From Lineus longissimus (lineage: Eukaryota; Nemertea; Pilidiophora; Heteronemertea; Lineidae), in assembly GCF_910592395.1 (NCBI RefSeq), contig NC_088314.1:11842001-11906000 (forward strand): 64,000 nucleotides of DNA. The letters are read 5' to 3'. Under the pieces are notes generated by a model. That model saw nothing but the letters and a program-made list of their open reading frames with translations, did not search any database and was not told the DNA's origin. Below are positions 10,282 to 19,356 of this stretch, piece by piece; position 1 is the first letter of the stretch; every line of letters starts with the position of its first letter. A program made the translations under genes and the position numbers.

Positions 10282-10496
10282 TCATTACTATGTTGGGGCT
10301 GAGTGCTAGTTTGCTCATTGTTGCTCCGTGTCGGCTGGTTGGCCCTTTGCCCTCGATTTGGATAATTGAACCTTCCTCTTCCTCCCCTACCATAGCCGCG
10401 ACTGCCACGGCCTCTGAAACTCTGACCTGATTGTTGGCCTTGATTGGCCTCATTCTGGGGACAGTCATAGCGAAAATGATCAAGCGCTCCACACAG
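10272..10496 (-). CDS. nucleocapsid part of Gag, downstream of the TAA
   Basis: This is the same reading frame as gag, continuing 74 codons after the TAA. Together with Cys362 it completes a CX2CX4HX4C knuckle (LCGALDHFRYDC), then a Gly/Arg-rich segment (FRGRGSRGYGRGGRGRF) typical of RNA-binding nucleocapsid tails, then a Gln/Asn-rich end at the TAG. Its last sense codons form the slippery site for the switch to pol. Intact knuckle residues and open frame suggest the TAA is recent or tolerated. Confidence 0.85.
   Translation of the reverse strand: MCGALDHFRYDCPQNEANQGQQSGQSFRGRGSRGYGRGGRGRFNYPNRGQRANQPTRSNNEQTSTQPQHSNDLN
10275..10281 (-). promoter_or_regulatory. -1 ribosomal frameshift site U_UUA_AAC
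   Basis: On the element strand the gag frame reads GAT TTA AAC TAG, so the heptamer T TTA AAC sits in the X XXY YYZ phase immediately before the gag stop. A one-base backward slip enters the frame of the protease and pol ORFs, which is open from here. Eight nucleotides downstream, CCTTC and GAAGG (with inner GCC/GGC) can form a GC-rich stem-loop, as expected for a stimulator. The heptamer and frames are seen directly; activity is inferred from known retroviral and coronaviral sites. Confidence 0.88.
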
Positions 10497-11585
10497 TTAA
10501 CATGCCTTGTTGTTGTTATCTTGGCGGACTGCTTGTGGTGTGGGAGCCGCCTTTAACTCCTTTAGGGCCTGAGTTACTTCTTGTTGGGTTTTCAACTGTG
10601 CCTGCAACAGGTCACTTTGTTTCTTAATTAAGTTGATGGCTTCTAGCAGGGGTTCACTATCCCCACTTTGCATAGATTCAATAGAGGTAGAAGTTTTTGT
10701 ACTTACCCTATTTTTCTTAGCAACTGCCTCCTGCCCTTGGCCCTGACGAGTCCACTGGTTTGCCCATTCTCTCAGCTCGAAGAAAGTGCCTTTTTGCTCT
10801 CGTGTCCACCGAAGGGCCTCCTTCTGCAGCTCTGGATCTCGCACACCATCCACTAGCTGTGACTTCATGGCGTCGTCCCGCTCCTTTTCCAGCTTAGGAT
10901 CCATTTGTTCCATCCTCCTATGGAGCCTACTCAAGATGTGTGAAAATTGCAGAATGGATTCCCCCTCCTTTTGGGTCTTGGAGTAGAACTTTCTCCGCAA
11001 CTGTGGAAGCGTCTCCCCGAATTCAAAAACCTCCCGAAGAATTTTGAAAATGTCCTCTGGTGTTTTGATTGATCCTGTGTTTCGGCTCACAATTTCCATC
11101 CGGGCATCACCTCCTAGGTGATCTTTGATAAACTGTACCGCCTCACTATTATCCAGTTTACGCCCCTTGATCACTCCTGTGACATCACCGATCCATTCGT
11201 CAATTTCAGGGTCCCTAGACCCAGGTTTAGGACTTCCCCTGAGCTTCTCGATTTTCTTATTATGCGCAACATATACCACACGATCCTTGGCAGTGGATGC
11301 AGTCGCACTGCCAGTAGCGCTTGCCTCGAGTTCTTTGACCCGTGCGTGGAGGGTTTTAGCCTCATCTTTCAAACTATCGTGCGCCTTACCCAACTGGGCC
11401 TCTCTTTCTTTCCCACTTGTAAGTTCTGCTTGGAGGTTTTCAGCCTCATCTTTCAACCTATCGTGCGCTTCACCCAACTGAGCCTCCCTCTCTTGCCCAC
11501 TTGTAAATTCTGAGGCAAGTGCCGCGAATTTTGCTTTTAAATCCCTAAAGGATATAGAGGTCAGATCTACATCTTCGGTAGCCAT
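10497..11585 (-). CDS. gag: Ty3/gypsy Gag (capsid part), ends at an in-frame TAA
   Basis: This 362-residue frame begins with ATG at 11585 (MATEDVDLTSISF). The N-terminus is a charged coiled coil made of two copies of a 28-residue unit (about residues 28-83, pattern REAQLGxAHDxLKDEA), equal to four heptads. A retrotransposon-gag capsid region follows at about 115-290 (DPEIDEWIGD, ILQFSHILSRLHRRM). The TAA at 10499-10497 falls inside the zinc knuckle: Cys362 is followed by the stop, then LCGALDHFRYDC in the same frame. The same frame stays open to a TAG at 10274-10272, giving 437 codons before that stop. Gag would assemble the particle and bind RNA. The stop either inactivates nucleocapsid synthesis or is a recoding site. 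Confidence 0.9.
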   Translation of the reverse strand: MATEDVDLTSISFRDLKAKFAALASEFTSGQEREAQLGEAHDRLKDEAENLQAELTSGKEREAQLGKAHDSLKDEAKTLHARVKELEASATGSATASTAKDRVVYVAHNKKIEKLRGSPKPGSRDPEIDEWIGDVTGVIKGRKLDNSEAVQFIKDHLGGDARMEIVSRNTGSIKTPEDIFKILREVFEFGETLPQLRRKFYSKTQKEGESILQFSHILSRLHRRMEQMDPKLEKERDDAMKSQLVDGVRDPELQKEALRWTREQKGTFFELREWANQWTRQGQGQEAVAKKNRVSTKTSTSIESMQSGDSEPLLEAINLIKKQSDLLQAQLKTQQEVTQALKELKAAPTPQAVRQDNNNKAC

Positions 11586-12429
11586 TCTGATGCCTACGTT
11601 TCACTAATCGACCCACACAGAACTATTTCTGGGAATGCTCTATTTCACCAACCCTTGGTCCAAGCTCAACGAACATCTAGGCCTACTTAAGGTGTGGCTT
11701 AAATCAAATGGTTAATCCCATCATTCAACCTCGAATTCAACCTCGACCTAAGCCTACATTAAAACCTAGCAGAAAAGAACTTGCATGCTCAAGTCTATAC
11801 CAGTAACTTTCAAGTGTCTCAATAGGTAAAGAGTTCACAATGTCAGAATGTCCTCTTCTAGGAAGCTTGGATAAAGCACATAAACAGTCATTAATAGTCT
11901 CTCGTCCTGGAAGTCCTCACGGTAGCCTAGTTAAAGTTGCAGGTCATCTTAGTTCATAACAGGTCAGTCATGTAAGTGTCAACAATCTGGTTGAAGTTAT
12001 TTCTACTGACCTCGGCAGAAACCACAAATCATACTGGACATCCATGTTTATATTAAGGCAGGCCTGACAACGTTTACAACCGTCCTCAAATTTCATCCTA
12101 CTATCCTGCGGGTATTCTTCGTATCCTTAGAATTGAGGTCACAGACGAGCAAGGCCCGACCTCAGCAAAGTTCATATCATTGGTGTAATGGAAAACAACA
12201 TGGAATCCAAGCATTAATTTTTAGTCCAGTGCTTGAGGAGTTAGTCCGACATGAATCACCACCATTCACACTCCATCTGATAGAACCCATTTACAGCTCA
12301 ATACTCCTTCTCTTCCACTGGACTGGACTCTCTCATTCCTCAGACAATTACTCCTGAAGCATATTTCTCTGCCCTTATAAACATATATTTTACGTCCACT
12401 TTATAGCCGATCCTGCCAACAACGCCATT
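11586..12429 (-). other. untranslated leader of the Ty3/gypsy element
   Basis: About 840 nt separate the primer site from the gag ATG at 11585. No long open frame is present on the element strand. The region would be expected to hold packaging and dimerisation signals; I cannot identify them by eye. Confidence 0.6.
12410..12427 (-). promoter_or_regulatory. primer binding site, tRNA-Ser-like
   Basis: Two bases after the 5' LTR the element strand reads TGGCGTTGTTGGCAGGAT. This would pair with a tRNA 3' end ending CGCCA. A G discriminator before CCA is typical of tRNA-Ser. The tRNA identity is inferred from that base and the acceptor pattern, not from a match to a host tRNA. Confidence 0.75.
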
Positions 12430-13541
12430 TGTGATCGTGCCCGGTTGGCACCTCAGGTTCTCCCAATTTCATCGGCCAAATAAAGGGACAACGTTTCATA
12501 TCCTCGTATATATACTCCGAGATTTAATATAATACTATATCTACTGTTCGTACAAAGGTGGTACAAAAAGGGTCAGAAAAAGGGCAGAGAAACATCTCAT
12601 ATCAGCTGTCCTAGCAACCTGCAATTAAACAATGTTCATAAACAAATGGACCAATTTCAATATATCATGTCTAGTAATGTGAATAGCTGGCAATAATTTC
12701 TAACTCTCCTCTTAATAACATATCACCCACCCAAAGCCCCAACATGATTACGCACGCCCATCACAGACATGGGATGTTCAAAGAGATGACGTCATGTTAC
12801 ACGCCCCCAACGATATGGTGGACGCCCAGAACTGATCAGGTTCTGAACTAACCTCAAAAATACGAATTGACTAATAAACAAGATGACCTTGCATTATTAT
12901 CAATATTCCATTAACAAATCTTCCTAATTTGTTTACCTAACAATTTACTCAGTGGTTTAAAACAAAATGAAAGCACCTGACTGGCTTTACAGTAGGCCTA
13001 AACCACTGGTTCCAAAAACCCTAAATATACTTGGAAAAGAGCTTGGGTGGCGCATTGCCTTAAACACAATACATGGAACACTGGAAGCATTACCATGGTT
13101 CACATTTTGATACCAAGACACAAAAAGTCCAACAAAATAACACTAGCTCAAATAGGCACACAATACCTATGCACTATGGGGTGGGGCAGACCGCAGAACA
13201 AAGAATGGCATCAGAATGGCAACAAGATATCTCCAAAGATAGCCAAAATCTCACTTACCTAACTGCATGGACTTTTCCCTACTAATAAGCAATTTTATAT
13301 TTGTGATAGAAATAACAATTTCCTGAACTTTGCTTCTTATAATAACGAAATCATCTTGAAATATTGGTGTGAGAGGAAAAGCTGCTGGATCCTCCCCCAT
13401 CCTGACACGAAGTGACTCCAAGAGCCTTTTGCCAGCGTGGCAAAGCTAATGGGGACACGGGGACACTTCTTATCAACTTGCCGGTGTTGCTGATGGCTCC
13501 GATACCAAGGCCAAAGGCCTAATACTTTTTTTAAGGTCACA
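12430..13541 (-). repeat. 5' LTR of the Ty3/gypsy element
   Basis: This LTR is 1112 bp, the same length as the 3' copy. It starts TGTGACC and ends GATCACA on the element strand, so the ends form a short inverted repeat. On the element strand a TATATATAC sequence lies near 12516-12508 and could be the core promoter; the cap site is not known. A perfect TGACGTCA palindrome is present at 12787-12794. Confidence 0.95.
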
Positions 13542-13626
13542 CATGCATGCATGCCATCACTGTTATACTGATATAAAGTAGGCTATTGTATAACATATGA
13601 AAAAACAAAGTTACAAGACAGCCCTA

Positions 13627-14163
13627 TGGTCGGATTCATAAGTAAATGTCACTGCCCTTTTGCGTTTGGGCCGCTGCGCAAAAACTACTGGGCCGATTTC
13701 TTCAAAGTTTAGTTTTTCTTGAATCTAATTTCGGGACCCAAGAGGATTTTCATATTTCAGTAACCATGGTTACGAAATAATTTTTTTTGTATGTATTGGT
13801 GTACATTGACATTGTGTATTGATTTTGACATTTTCTCCTCTGTACTGCTTATTTCTGGATGCATTTTGCTGAAATGTTCAGGTTAATTTTTTTTCGTGTG
13901 TATCTTTAAAACTGCCAAGTTTCATTTAGAACTATCCATCAAAAAAAATCGGGCCCTCCAGATTCCCCCAAAATGGCCAACCCAAAGGGCTCCAAAGTTG
14001 ACAATTTTTTCCTTTAATAATTTGCAAATCTCTAACCTGGAAATTGTGTTGGGTCCCGAAATTAGATTCAAGAAAAACCAAACTTTGAAGAAATCGGCCC
14101 AATAGTTTTTGCACAGCGACCCAGAAGGGCAGTGTCAGTGACATTTACTTATGAATCCGACTA
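13627..14163. mobile_element. 537-bp MITE with long terminal inverted repeats
   Basis: The first and last roughly 115 bp are inverted copies (ends TGGTCGGATTCATAAG and CTTATGAATCCGACTA) that differ at several sites. TA flanks both ends (13625-13626 and 14164-14165), suggesting a TA target duplication as in Tc1/mariner-type elements. There is no transposase ORF. It lies 80 bp beyond the Ty3 target duplication. Confidence 0.85.
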
Positions 14164-14289
14164 TAGGCCTAACTATGAAAGCTGTGCTACACTTTGATCA
14201 TTATCATCATCTACTTTAGTCAACCAGCTCAGATGACCTTTCTTGGGGCAGTGATCGGTAACGGTACACTCCTTCCGACCCAACAGGCA

Positions 14290-14665
14290 AATGTTTACAT
14301 TTGTGTCTCCGTGTATCATGGATTCATGTGTATACTAACACCGTTGTTGTGTTGACACGCTCTGTGTAGGCCTACATTTCTACAGCGACGAAAAACGATC
14401 ACAAAAATGGTTCTTTTTAAGCACTCGTGACATGTTTACAAAAATTAAAGCAAGTGTTTTTAGTAGAGGTTTACCTAATGAGTAGCGTCTGGGTGATTAT
14501 AAACCATTAACTTGTGTTTAAAAGCCCACATTGTAACGAAAGGTTCCGGCTTGATGCTAATCTCCAATGACGGCAGCAGCCATTTTGCCATACTCTCGAA
14601 ACTTTGGGATCGTCAAATGCAATGGAAATCACATAATTTCTGACACACACTGCTACAATTCATCA
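14290..14665. repeat. diverged repeat, copy 2 (partner at 3967-4384)
   Basis: It is homologous in the same orientation to 3967-4384. It shares GTAACGAAAGGTTC and TCTGACACACACTGCTAC blocks with many differences. On the minus strand both copies contain a CAAAATGGC motif, but no conserved ORF. Confidence 0.7.
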
Positions 14666-15170
14666 TTTTATTGTTCTTTCACAGTATTATTACGCCACCC
14701 CATTTCGGATTCGCAAGGCAGCTTGTACCAACTGGCTCTACATTGACTATCCCCATTCCAAGCCGAAGAACAGTGTGACAAGTTTCTCATTTTACCTTCC
14801 AATCACAGTCAAAATTTTCTAAAACAACCGGCAATGAGGACAAACTAATAATCTAAAAACCAATCACAAGAATGTAATCAACACATACGACCTCATCCGA
14901 AGAGCGGATGATTAAGTTTTAGCATTGATTCAAGGTGATTTAATTCCTTCTTCGTCTCGCTTCAAATTCATAAAATGGCTGTCTTCCATACTTGTAGTAT
15001 GCAGATCTAGTGGCGCAGTACAACACTGCGCATCTGGGAAACCCGACGGATTGCCTCGAACCGCGAAATTCAAAACTGCTGGCAATGTGCCAACTGACAT
15101 TTTTGCACAATACCGCCACCTAGTGATATGAAACGAAATTAATCTATTTAATATCGAAACCTCTATATCA
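14666..15170. other. intergenic, nothing recognised
   Basis: No gene or repeat end was recognised. The short frame near 14925 has no motif. Confidence 0.4.
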
Positions 15171-15728
15171 GGCCGACCTCTAAAATTTCATTTCAAACTT
15201 CAATCTGCTGGAAAAAAGAAAATGGGCTTTTTTAACCTTGACCTACTTATACCTGAATAGTAGGTCACACTGCCCTAAATCTGTGTCAACATGTAGAGAT
15301 GCCCAATAGGTGTCTACATATCAAATTTAGAGAGTCTATGACCAATAGCAAAAAAACCTGCCATGATCAAAGAAATTTTAGAGTTCGACCTCTGTGACCT
15401 TGAAATGAAGGTCAAATCAAAAACCCGTGTGATATGTGATGTACCTTTATAAGATACACCCACCATAAAATTTTCATCACTCTTGCTTTAACCATAAGCT
15501 TCAAAATGACAAAAATAGGTTTTCAAAGAGCGCCCCCTATATGGCAGACCAGCAGTCAAATTGCGCTGATTTTCATTCTGAAGGAAGGTCTTGCCTAGGG
15601 GTACCCACACACCAAGTATGAACTTTCTGGGTCAAGCGGTTAAGAAACGTGCCACGATTTTGTCAAAAGTTAACGGCGGACGCCAGACGCCGCGGTATCG
15701 TATAAGCTCACCTGACAGGTGAGCTAAA
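15171..15728 (+). repeat. F1-type repeat fragment with 3' hairpin end
   Basis: It contains one receptor-site cluster (GACCTCTGTGACCTTGA with AAGGTCA near 15391-15415), the GTTAAGAAACGTGCCACG block, a GGACGCCAGACGCC stretch and the terminal hairpin AGCTCACCTGACAGGTGAGC followed by TAAAAA. The 5' part is missing. Confidence 0.75.
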
Positions 15729-15796
15729 AAGGCTATTGTATTTTTCTGATTTATACCACAGTCTGTGTCCTGGAATGATCAGTCAATGATTGGCCA

Positions 15797-16288
15797 TGTT
15801 GCGGCCAAAGTTGCCTTTTATTGTAACTAGGCTCTCAGTAACCAATTTAGTAACTTGTTGTTGTTGACGCAGCTCGCCCAGCAACTGCGTCGGGACCCCC
15901 CACGTTGGAATGTTAATTGACGTCATAAGCGCGTTGGAATGCGCTTGGTATGTGCTAATTGGTTGGGTGGCAACTTGTTTGTCCGTTCGGATTGTATAAA
16001 AGGGGGTCCCTGGCTGATGAGAGTCAGTCGCTCACAGGAGCTTGAGGGTTACGCTTGGTAATACCCCAGGAGTTCAGCTTGTTGAAATTCTGCTGTATGT
16101 AGTCAACGCAGTTGTAACAGGGACTTTGAGTAGATAGTGACGGGAGCTATGCCCGAAACGCCAGTGTATCAAATAAAGGTATATTAAACTTCCGAAGATC
16201 TGTTTAATCACGAGTTGTTACAATTCCTGATAAGCATCTCAATATTCAACCCTGAATCAAGTTAATCCAAGCACGAGTACCCCTCACA
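15797..16288 (+). repeat. 5' LTR of the BEL/Pao element
   Basis: TGACGTCA lies at 15918-15925, a TATA box (TATAAAAG) at 15995-16002, and AATAAA at 16172-16177. This ordering fits U3, R and U5. The cap site is probably about 25-30 bp after the TATA box, inside GAGAGTCAGTCGC. Confidence 0.95.
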
Positions 16289-16450
16289 TTTCTATTTCAA
16301 CGAGAGAATCAAATATCCAGCTTGTACACAGCAGAGAAGCCATAGTAGTACAGCTGACCCAGTTTCCAGTTTCCGAGATCCAAGTTGGCACAAGTCCAAG
16401 CTCGAGCCAGGAAATTCTACGGTGGACCGATTGGTAAGGAATCGAACAAG

Positions 16451-17023
16451 ATGTCGAACGCCGTACAAGAAGTTCGCAGAAGTGAACGTAAGCCAGTGCC
16501 CCGGAGTGGACCTGACCAACAGGACATCCTAAGAGAGGAATGGGTGCAAGTAGGACGGGAAAGAGGCGGACATGCGGCCAATGTCTCGAAACTGTACGGC
16601 CAGTTTCGCAAAGCTTCTGATAACCGAGAAGCCCCGATAAGAGACCTCGAGCCCCATCTCAAGAAGCTGGAAGATGCCTGCAGCCGATTTCAGGTGGTTC
16701 ACGACCGTTATGAAGAGCTTTCAGCTACAGTTGCGCCAGCCAGATTGGATCTTTGCAAGACCCATTTCCAAGACGTGTGTAATTTGCTGGGTGAGGCGCG
16801 TGCCAGATTCAAATATTTAGCAGATTTGTCACGCCTCCACGAAGGTCAACCTCAAGATGAAGATACAAGAGAGGATGGTGAAATAACGCCAGATGACAGC
16901 GTGTCTCAAGCGGGATCCAGAGTTTCCTCGAAAGCCAGCAGATCGAGCAGAGCTTCAAGCACGTTGGCAAAGGCCGCAGCTAAGAAGAGCCGTGCTTGCC
17001 GCCAAGTTGCGACTACAAGATGA
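16451..17023 (+). pseudogene. BEL/Pao Gag, N-terminal part
   Basis: The frame starts at ATG 16451 (MSNAVQEVRRSERK). It encodes a helical, charged N-terminal Gag region and an SR-rich stretch (SRVSSKASRSSRASS). True homology leaves this frame near 16984-16990 (AAGAAGAGCC), where one extra base shifts the coding sense to the next frame. The tail after that, up to the TGA at 17021-17023, is out of frame. Confidence 0.8.
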
Positions 17024-17672
17024 AATGAACAAGAAGCAGCTAGAGATCAAGCGGCAGACGATGGAAGTGGAGAGAATGAAGATTGAGGCAGAACTTGAGA
17101 TGGCAACGATTGAAGAAGAGACGCTCACTGAGTACGTGGAAAAGCGCTCCGTCCGAGGATCTACAGCAGCGTCCGTCCGAGGATCTACAGCAGCGTCACG
17201 CACCTCCAAAGCCATCATTCCTGAGACGACCCCCAAACAGTCGACTACCATGAGAGAGGGACCACCTCAGGATTTTGTCACATCGACAGCAGCCTGTTCC
17301 GGAGATTCGAATCCGCAATTCCCAGATTGGTCCCCAATTAGGCATCAAGCACCAAAGGCGTCAAGACAAGCGCCTATACAACAAGACGTCCCTCAGAATC
17401 AACAACCAGAAAGGGATGTGGCCTACAGCACCGACCCAGCTACAGCTCCAGGGATGCAGCCGTGGCCAGCCACGATGCCACAGTCAACAGCAGCTGACCA
17501 CTATGCAGCCCCACCGGTGTTGTCAACCAGTTTCCAGCCATGGCCAGCCACGACCTATGTCCCAGTCCATTATGCAGCGCCACCCGTGATGACCACCAGT
17601 TATCAACCGAATCAGTCTGCCATCAGCGAATTTCAGATGCAAGCCCAGAGACAACTCTTCGACGCGATGTGA
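16984..17672 (+). pseudogene. BEL/Pao Gag, second part
   Basis: The frame continues as AVLAAKLRLQDEM with a long coiled-coil-like segment (KKQLEIKRQTMEVERMKIEA). A tandem 8-residue repeat (VRGSTAAS twice, near 17152-17199) and a Pro/Gln/Ala-rich linker follow. The frame ends at a TGA (17670-17672). The same frame then continues directly into the capsid part, so the TGA is a point nonsense change. Confidence 0.8.
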
Positions 17673-18285
17673 CTTCCAAAGCCAAAGATCATGTCATTTG
17701 ATGGGGACTGCCTGATGTACCACGCCTTTTTGAACTCCTTTGACTGCACCATTCATCATTCTACGGTGGCCGATGCTGACAAGCACAACTGTCTCCTTGA
17801 GTACTGTACCGGGAAGGCCGCGAGAGTAATTCAACCATGCGCCTTGATGTCGTCGCCAACACAAGGTTACCTCAAGGCCAGAGAGCTTTTGAAGAAGCGG
17901 TTTGGAGATCCACATGCCATCGCCAAAGCATGGATAGCCAAGATCGTGGATGGGCAACCCGTTAAGCCAAACAACGGTGAATCTCTCCGGGAATTCGCAG
18001 ATGATGTAACCAGCTGTTTAGAGCCGCTGCGAGCTATGAATAAGCTGAATGAAATCGACTCGCAAGACAGAATGGTGAAGGTGGTGTCGCGGTTGCCAGT
18101 ATATCTTCAAAGCCGATGGAGAAAGAAAGCCTTTGAAAGCAAGGACAGCAAGGACAGATATCCGACCTTTGAAGAGCTGAGCCGGTTCCTGGACAGAGTG
18201 GCGGACGAAGCTTGCGATCCCGTATTCGGAAAGATCGATGTCCAGAGACCAAAGAAAGGCATGAAATTAAGACCTACAGGAAGGG
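17673..18285 (+). pseudogene. BEL/Pao Gag capsid-like part
   Basis: It reads LPKPKIMSFDGD, MYHAFLNSFD, TGKAARVI and AKAWIAKIVDGQP, the conserved DUF1759-type Gag region of BEL/Pao elements. The frame remains open to 18368, but homology switches to another frame within about 18271-18285, indicating a one-base indel. Confidence 0.85.
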
Positions 18286-19327
18286 CGCCAGCAATTTCAA
18301 CGTTCGAGCTGAAGAAAGCAAGGCCAATCATGCCAGTGCTACGTTCAAGTCAACTAAATCTACGGTAGCCGAGAAGTACGAAACCAAGAAGATCCAGTGT
18401 AACATCTGCAGTGGTGAGCACAGAATGAAGGATTGCCGACAGTTCAAGTCTACGACACCTACCAAACGACTAGAGATCGTCAGAGAGAAGAAACTGTGTT
18501 TCAACTGCCTAGATCATTCGAATCACAGCTACAGAAAATGCCGGAAGAATGACGGATGTTCCGTTCAAGACTGCTCCAAGAAACATTCAAGTCTCCTCCA
18601 TGACGCACTGTCAACTCCTGACAGGAAACAAGATGCTGTCAAGAAACCTGAAGAGGTCAAGAAAAAAGACGAAGTCAAAACTGGCTGTGTTTGTGGTCCT
18701 GCTGCCTTTTCCAAGACCACCCGAATAGCCTTGCCAATCGTGACCGTGTATGTCCGGGGAAAAGACCAAGACAAGTTTATGAAGACGCAAGCGCTACTTG
18801 ACACAGGGAGCAATAGAACATTCTGTTCTGAAAGTTTGGCGAATGATCTGCAGCTAAAAGGGCAGAAGACCAAGTTATTTTTAGAAACCCTTGGAGAAGA
18901 CCAACAGTCAAGTGTCATCGAGTTGCAGCTTGAAGCCTCATCCAACCCGTCTGGAAAGGGAAGACTGACGCAGCTGCCCAGAGTATACGCACTGAAAACG
19001 TTTCCGAAGTTGACTCAGAAGCTGGCTCACACAGACATCGAGGAATGGCGCCATCTACGAGACTTGAAGATAACTAACAGCACTGAAGACAACATTGGTC
19101 TACTCATTGGTCAAGATGTGCCAGCAGCACTTAGACCGTTAGAGATCAGCCGTGGAGGGGATGACGAGCCCTATGCTACGCGATCAGTGTTTGGATGGTG
19201 TTTGAATGGCCCGATATCAAGTCCAGCTGAAGAAATCGCCAGCAGCAATTTCGTCCGAACTGGTTGTGACAGCGCAGAGCTCAAGTTGAACAGTTCTGGA
19301 AGATTGATGGAGGCCCGCCGATTTTAG
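18271..19327 (+). pseudogene. BEL/Pao zinc knuckles and protease
   Basis: It contains CNICSGEHRMKDC (CX2CX4HX4C), a second cysteine cluster CFNCLDHSNHSYRKC, and an aspartic protease core ALLDTGSNRTFC near 18793-18828. It ends in a TAG at 19325-19327. Continuity to the RT frame requires passing this stop and small shifts between about 19328 and 19356. Confidence 0.85.
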
Positions 19328-19356
19328 CAAAATCGAGACCTCATCCCTCCCGCGAA

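Larger units (their letters stand above)
4611..13541 (-). mobile_element. complete Ty3/gypsy LTR retrotransposon
   Basis: The 8931-bp element lies on the minus strand, with its 5' LTR at 12430-13541 and its 3' LTR at 4611-5722, each 1112 bp and bounded by TG...CA. CATG is duplicated at 4607-4610 and 13542-13545. Order in the sense direction: LTR, primer site, leader of about 840 nt, gag, -1 frameshift site, protease, RT, RNase H, integrase, acidic tail, polypurine tract, LTR. RT-RNase H-integrase order assigns it to Ty3/gypsy. The tRNA-Ser-like primer site recalls Mag-type lineages, but the clade is an inference. The LTRs differ at only about 9 sites by eye (under 1%), so insertion is recent. 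Two in-frame stop codons interrupt otherwise intact frames. Confidence 0.96.

Noticed and set aside
16289-16320. Search for a BEL/Pao primer binding site
   Set aside because: No TGG-type tRNA complement follows the 5' LTR; assigning one would be a guess.
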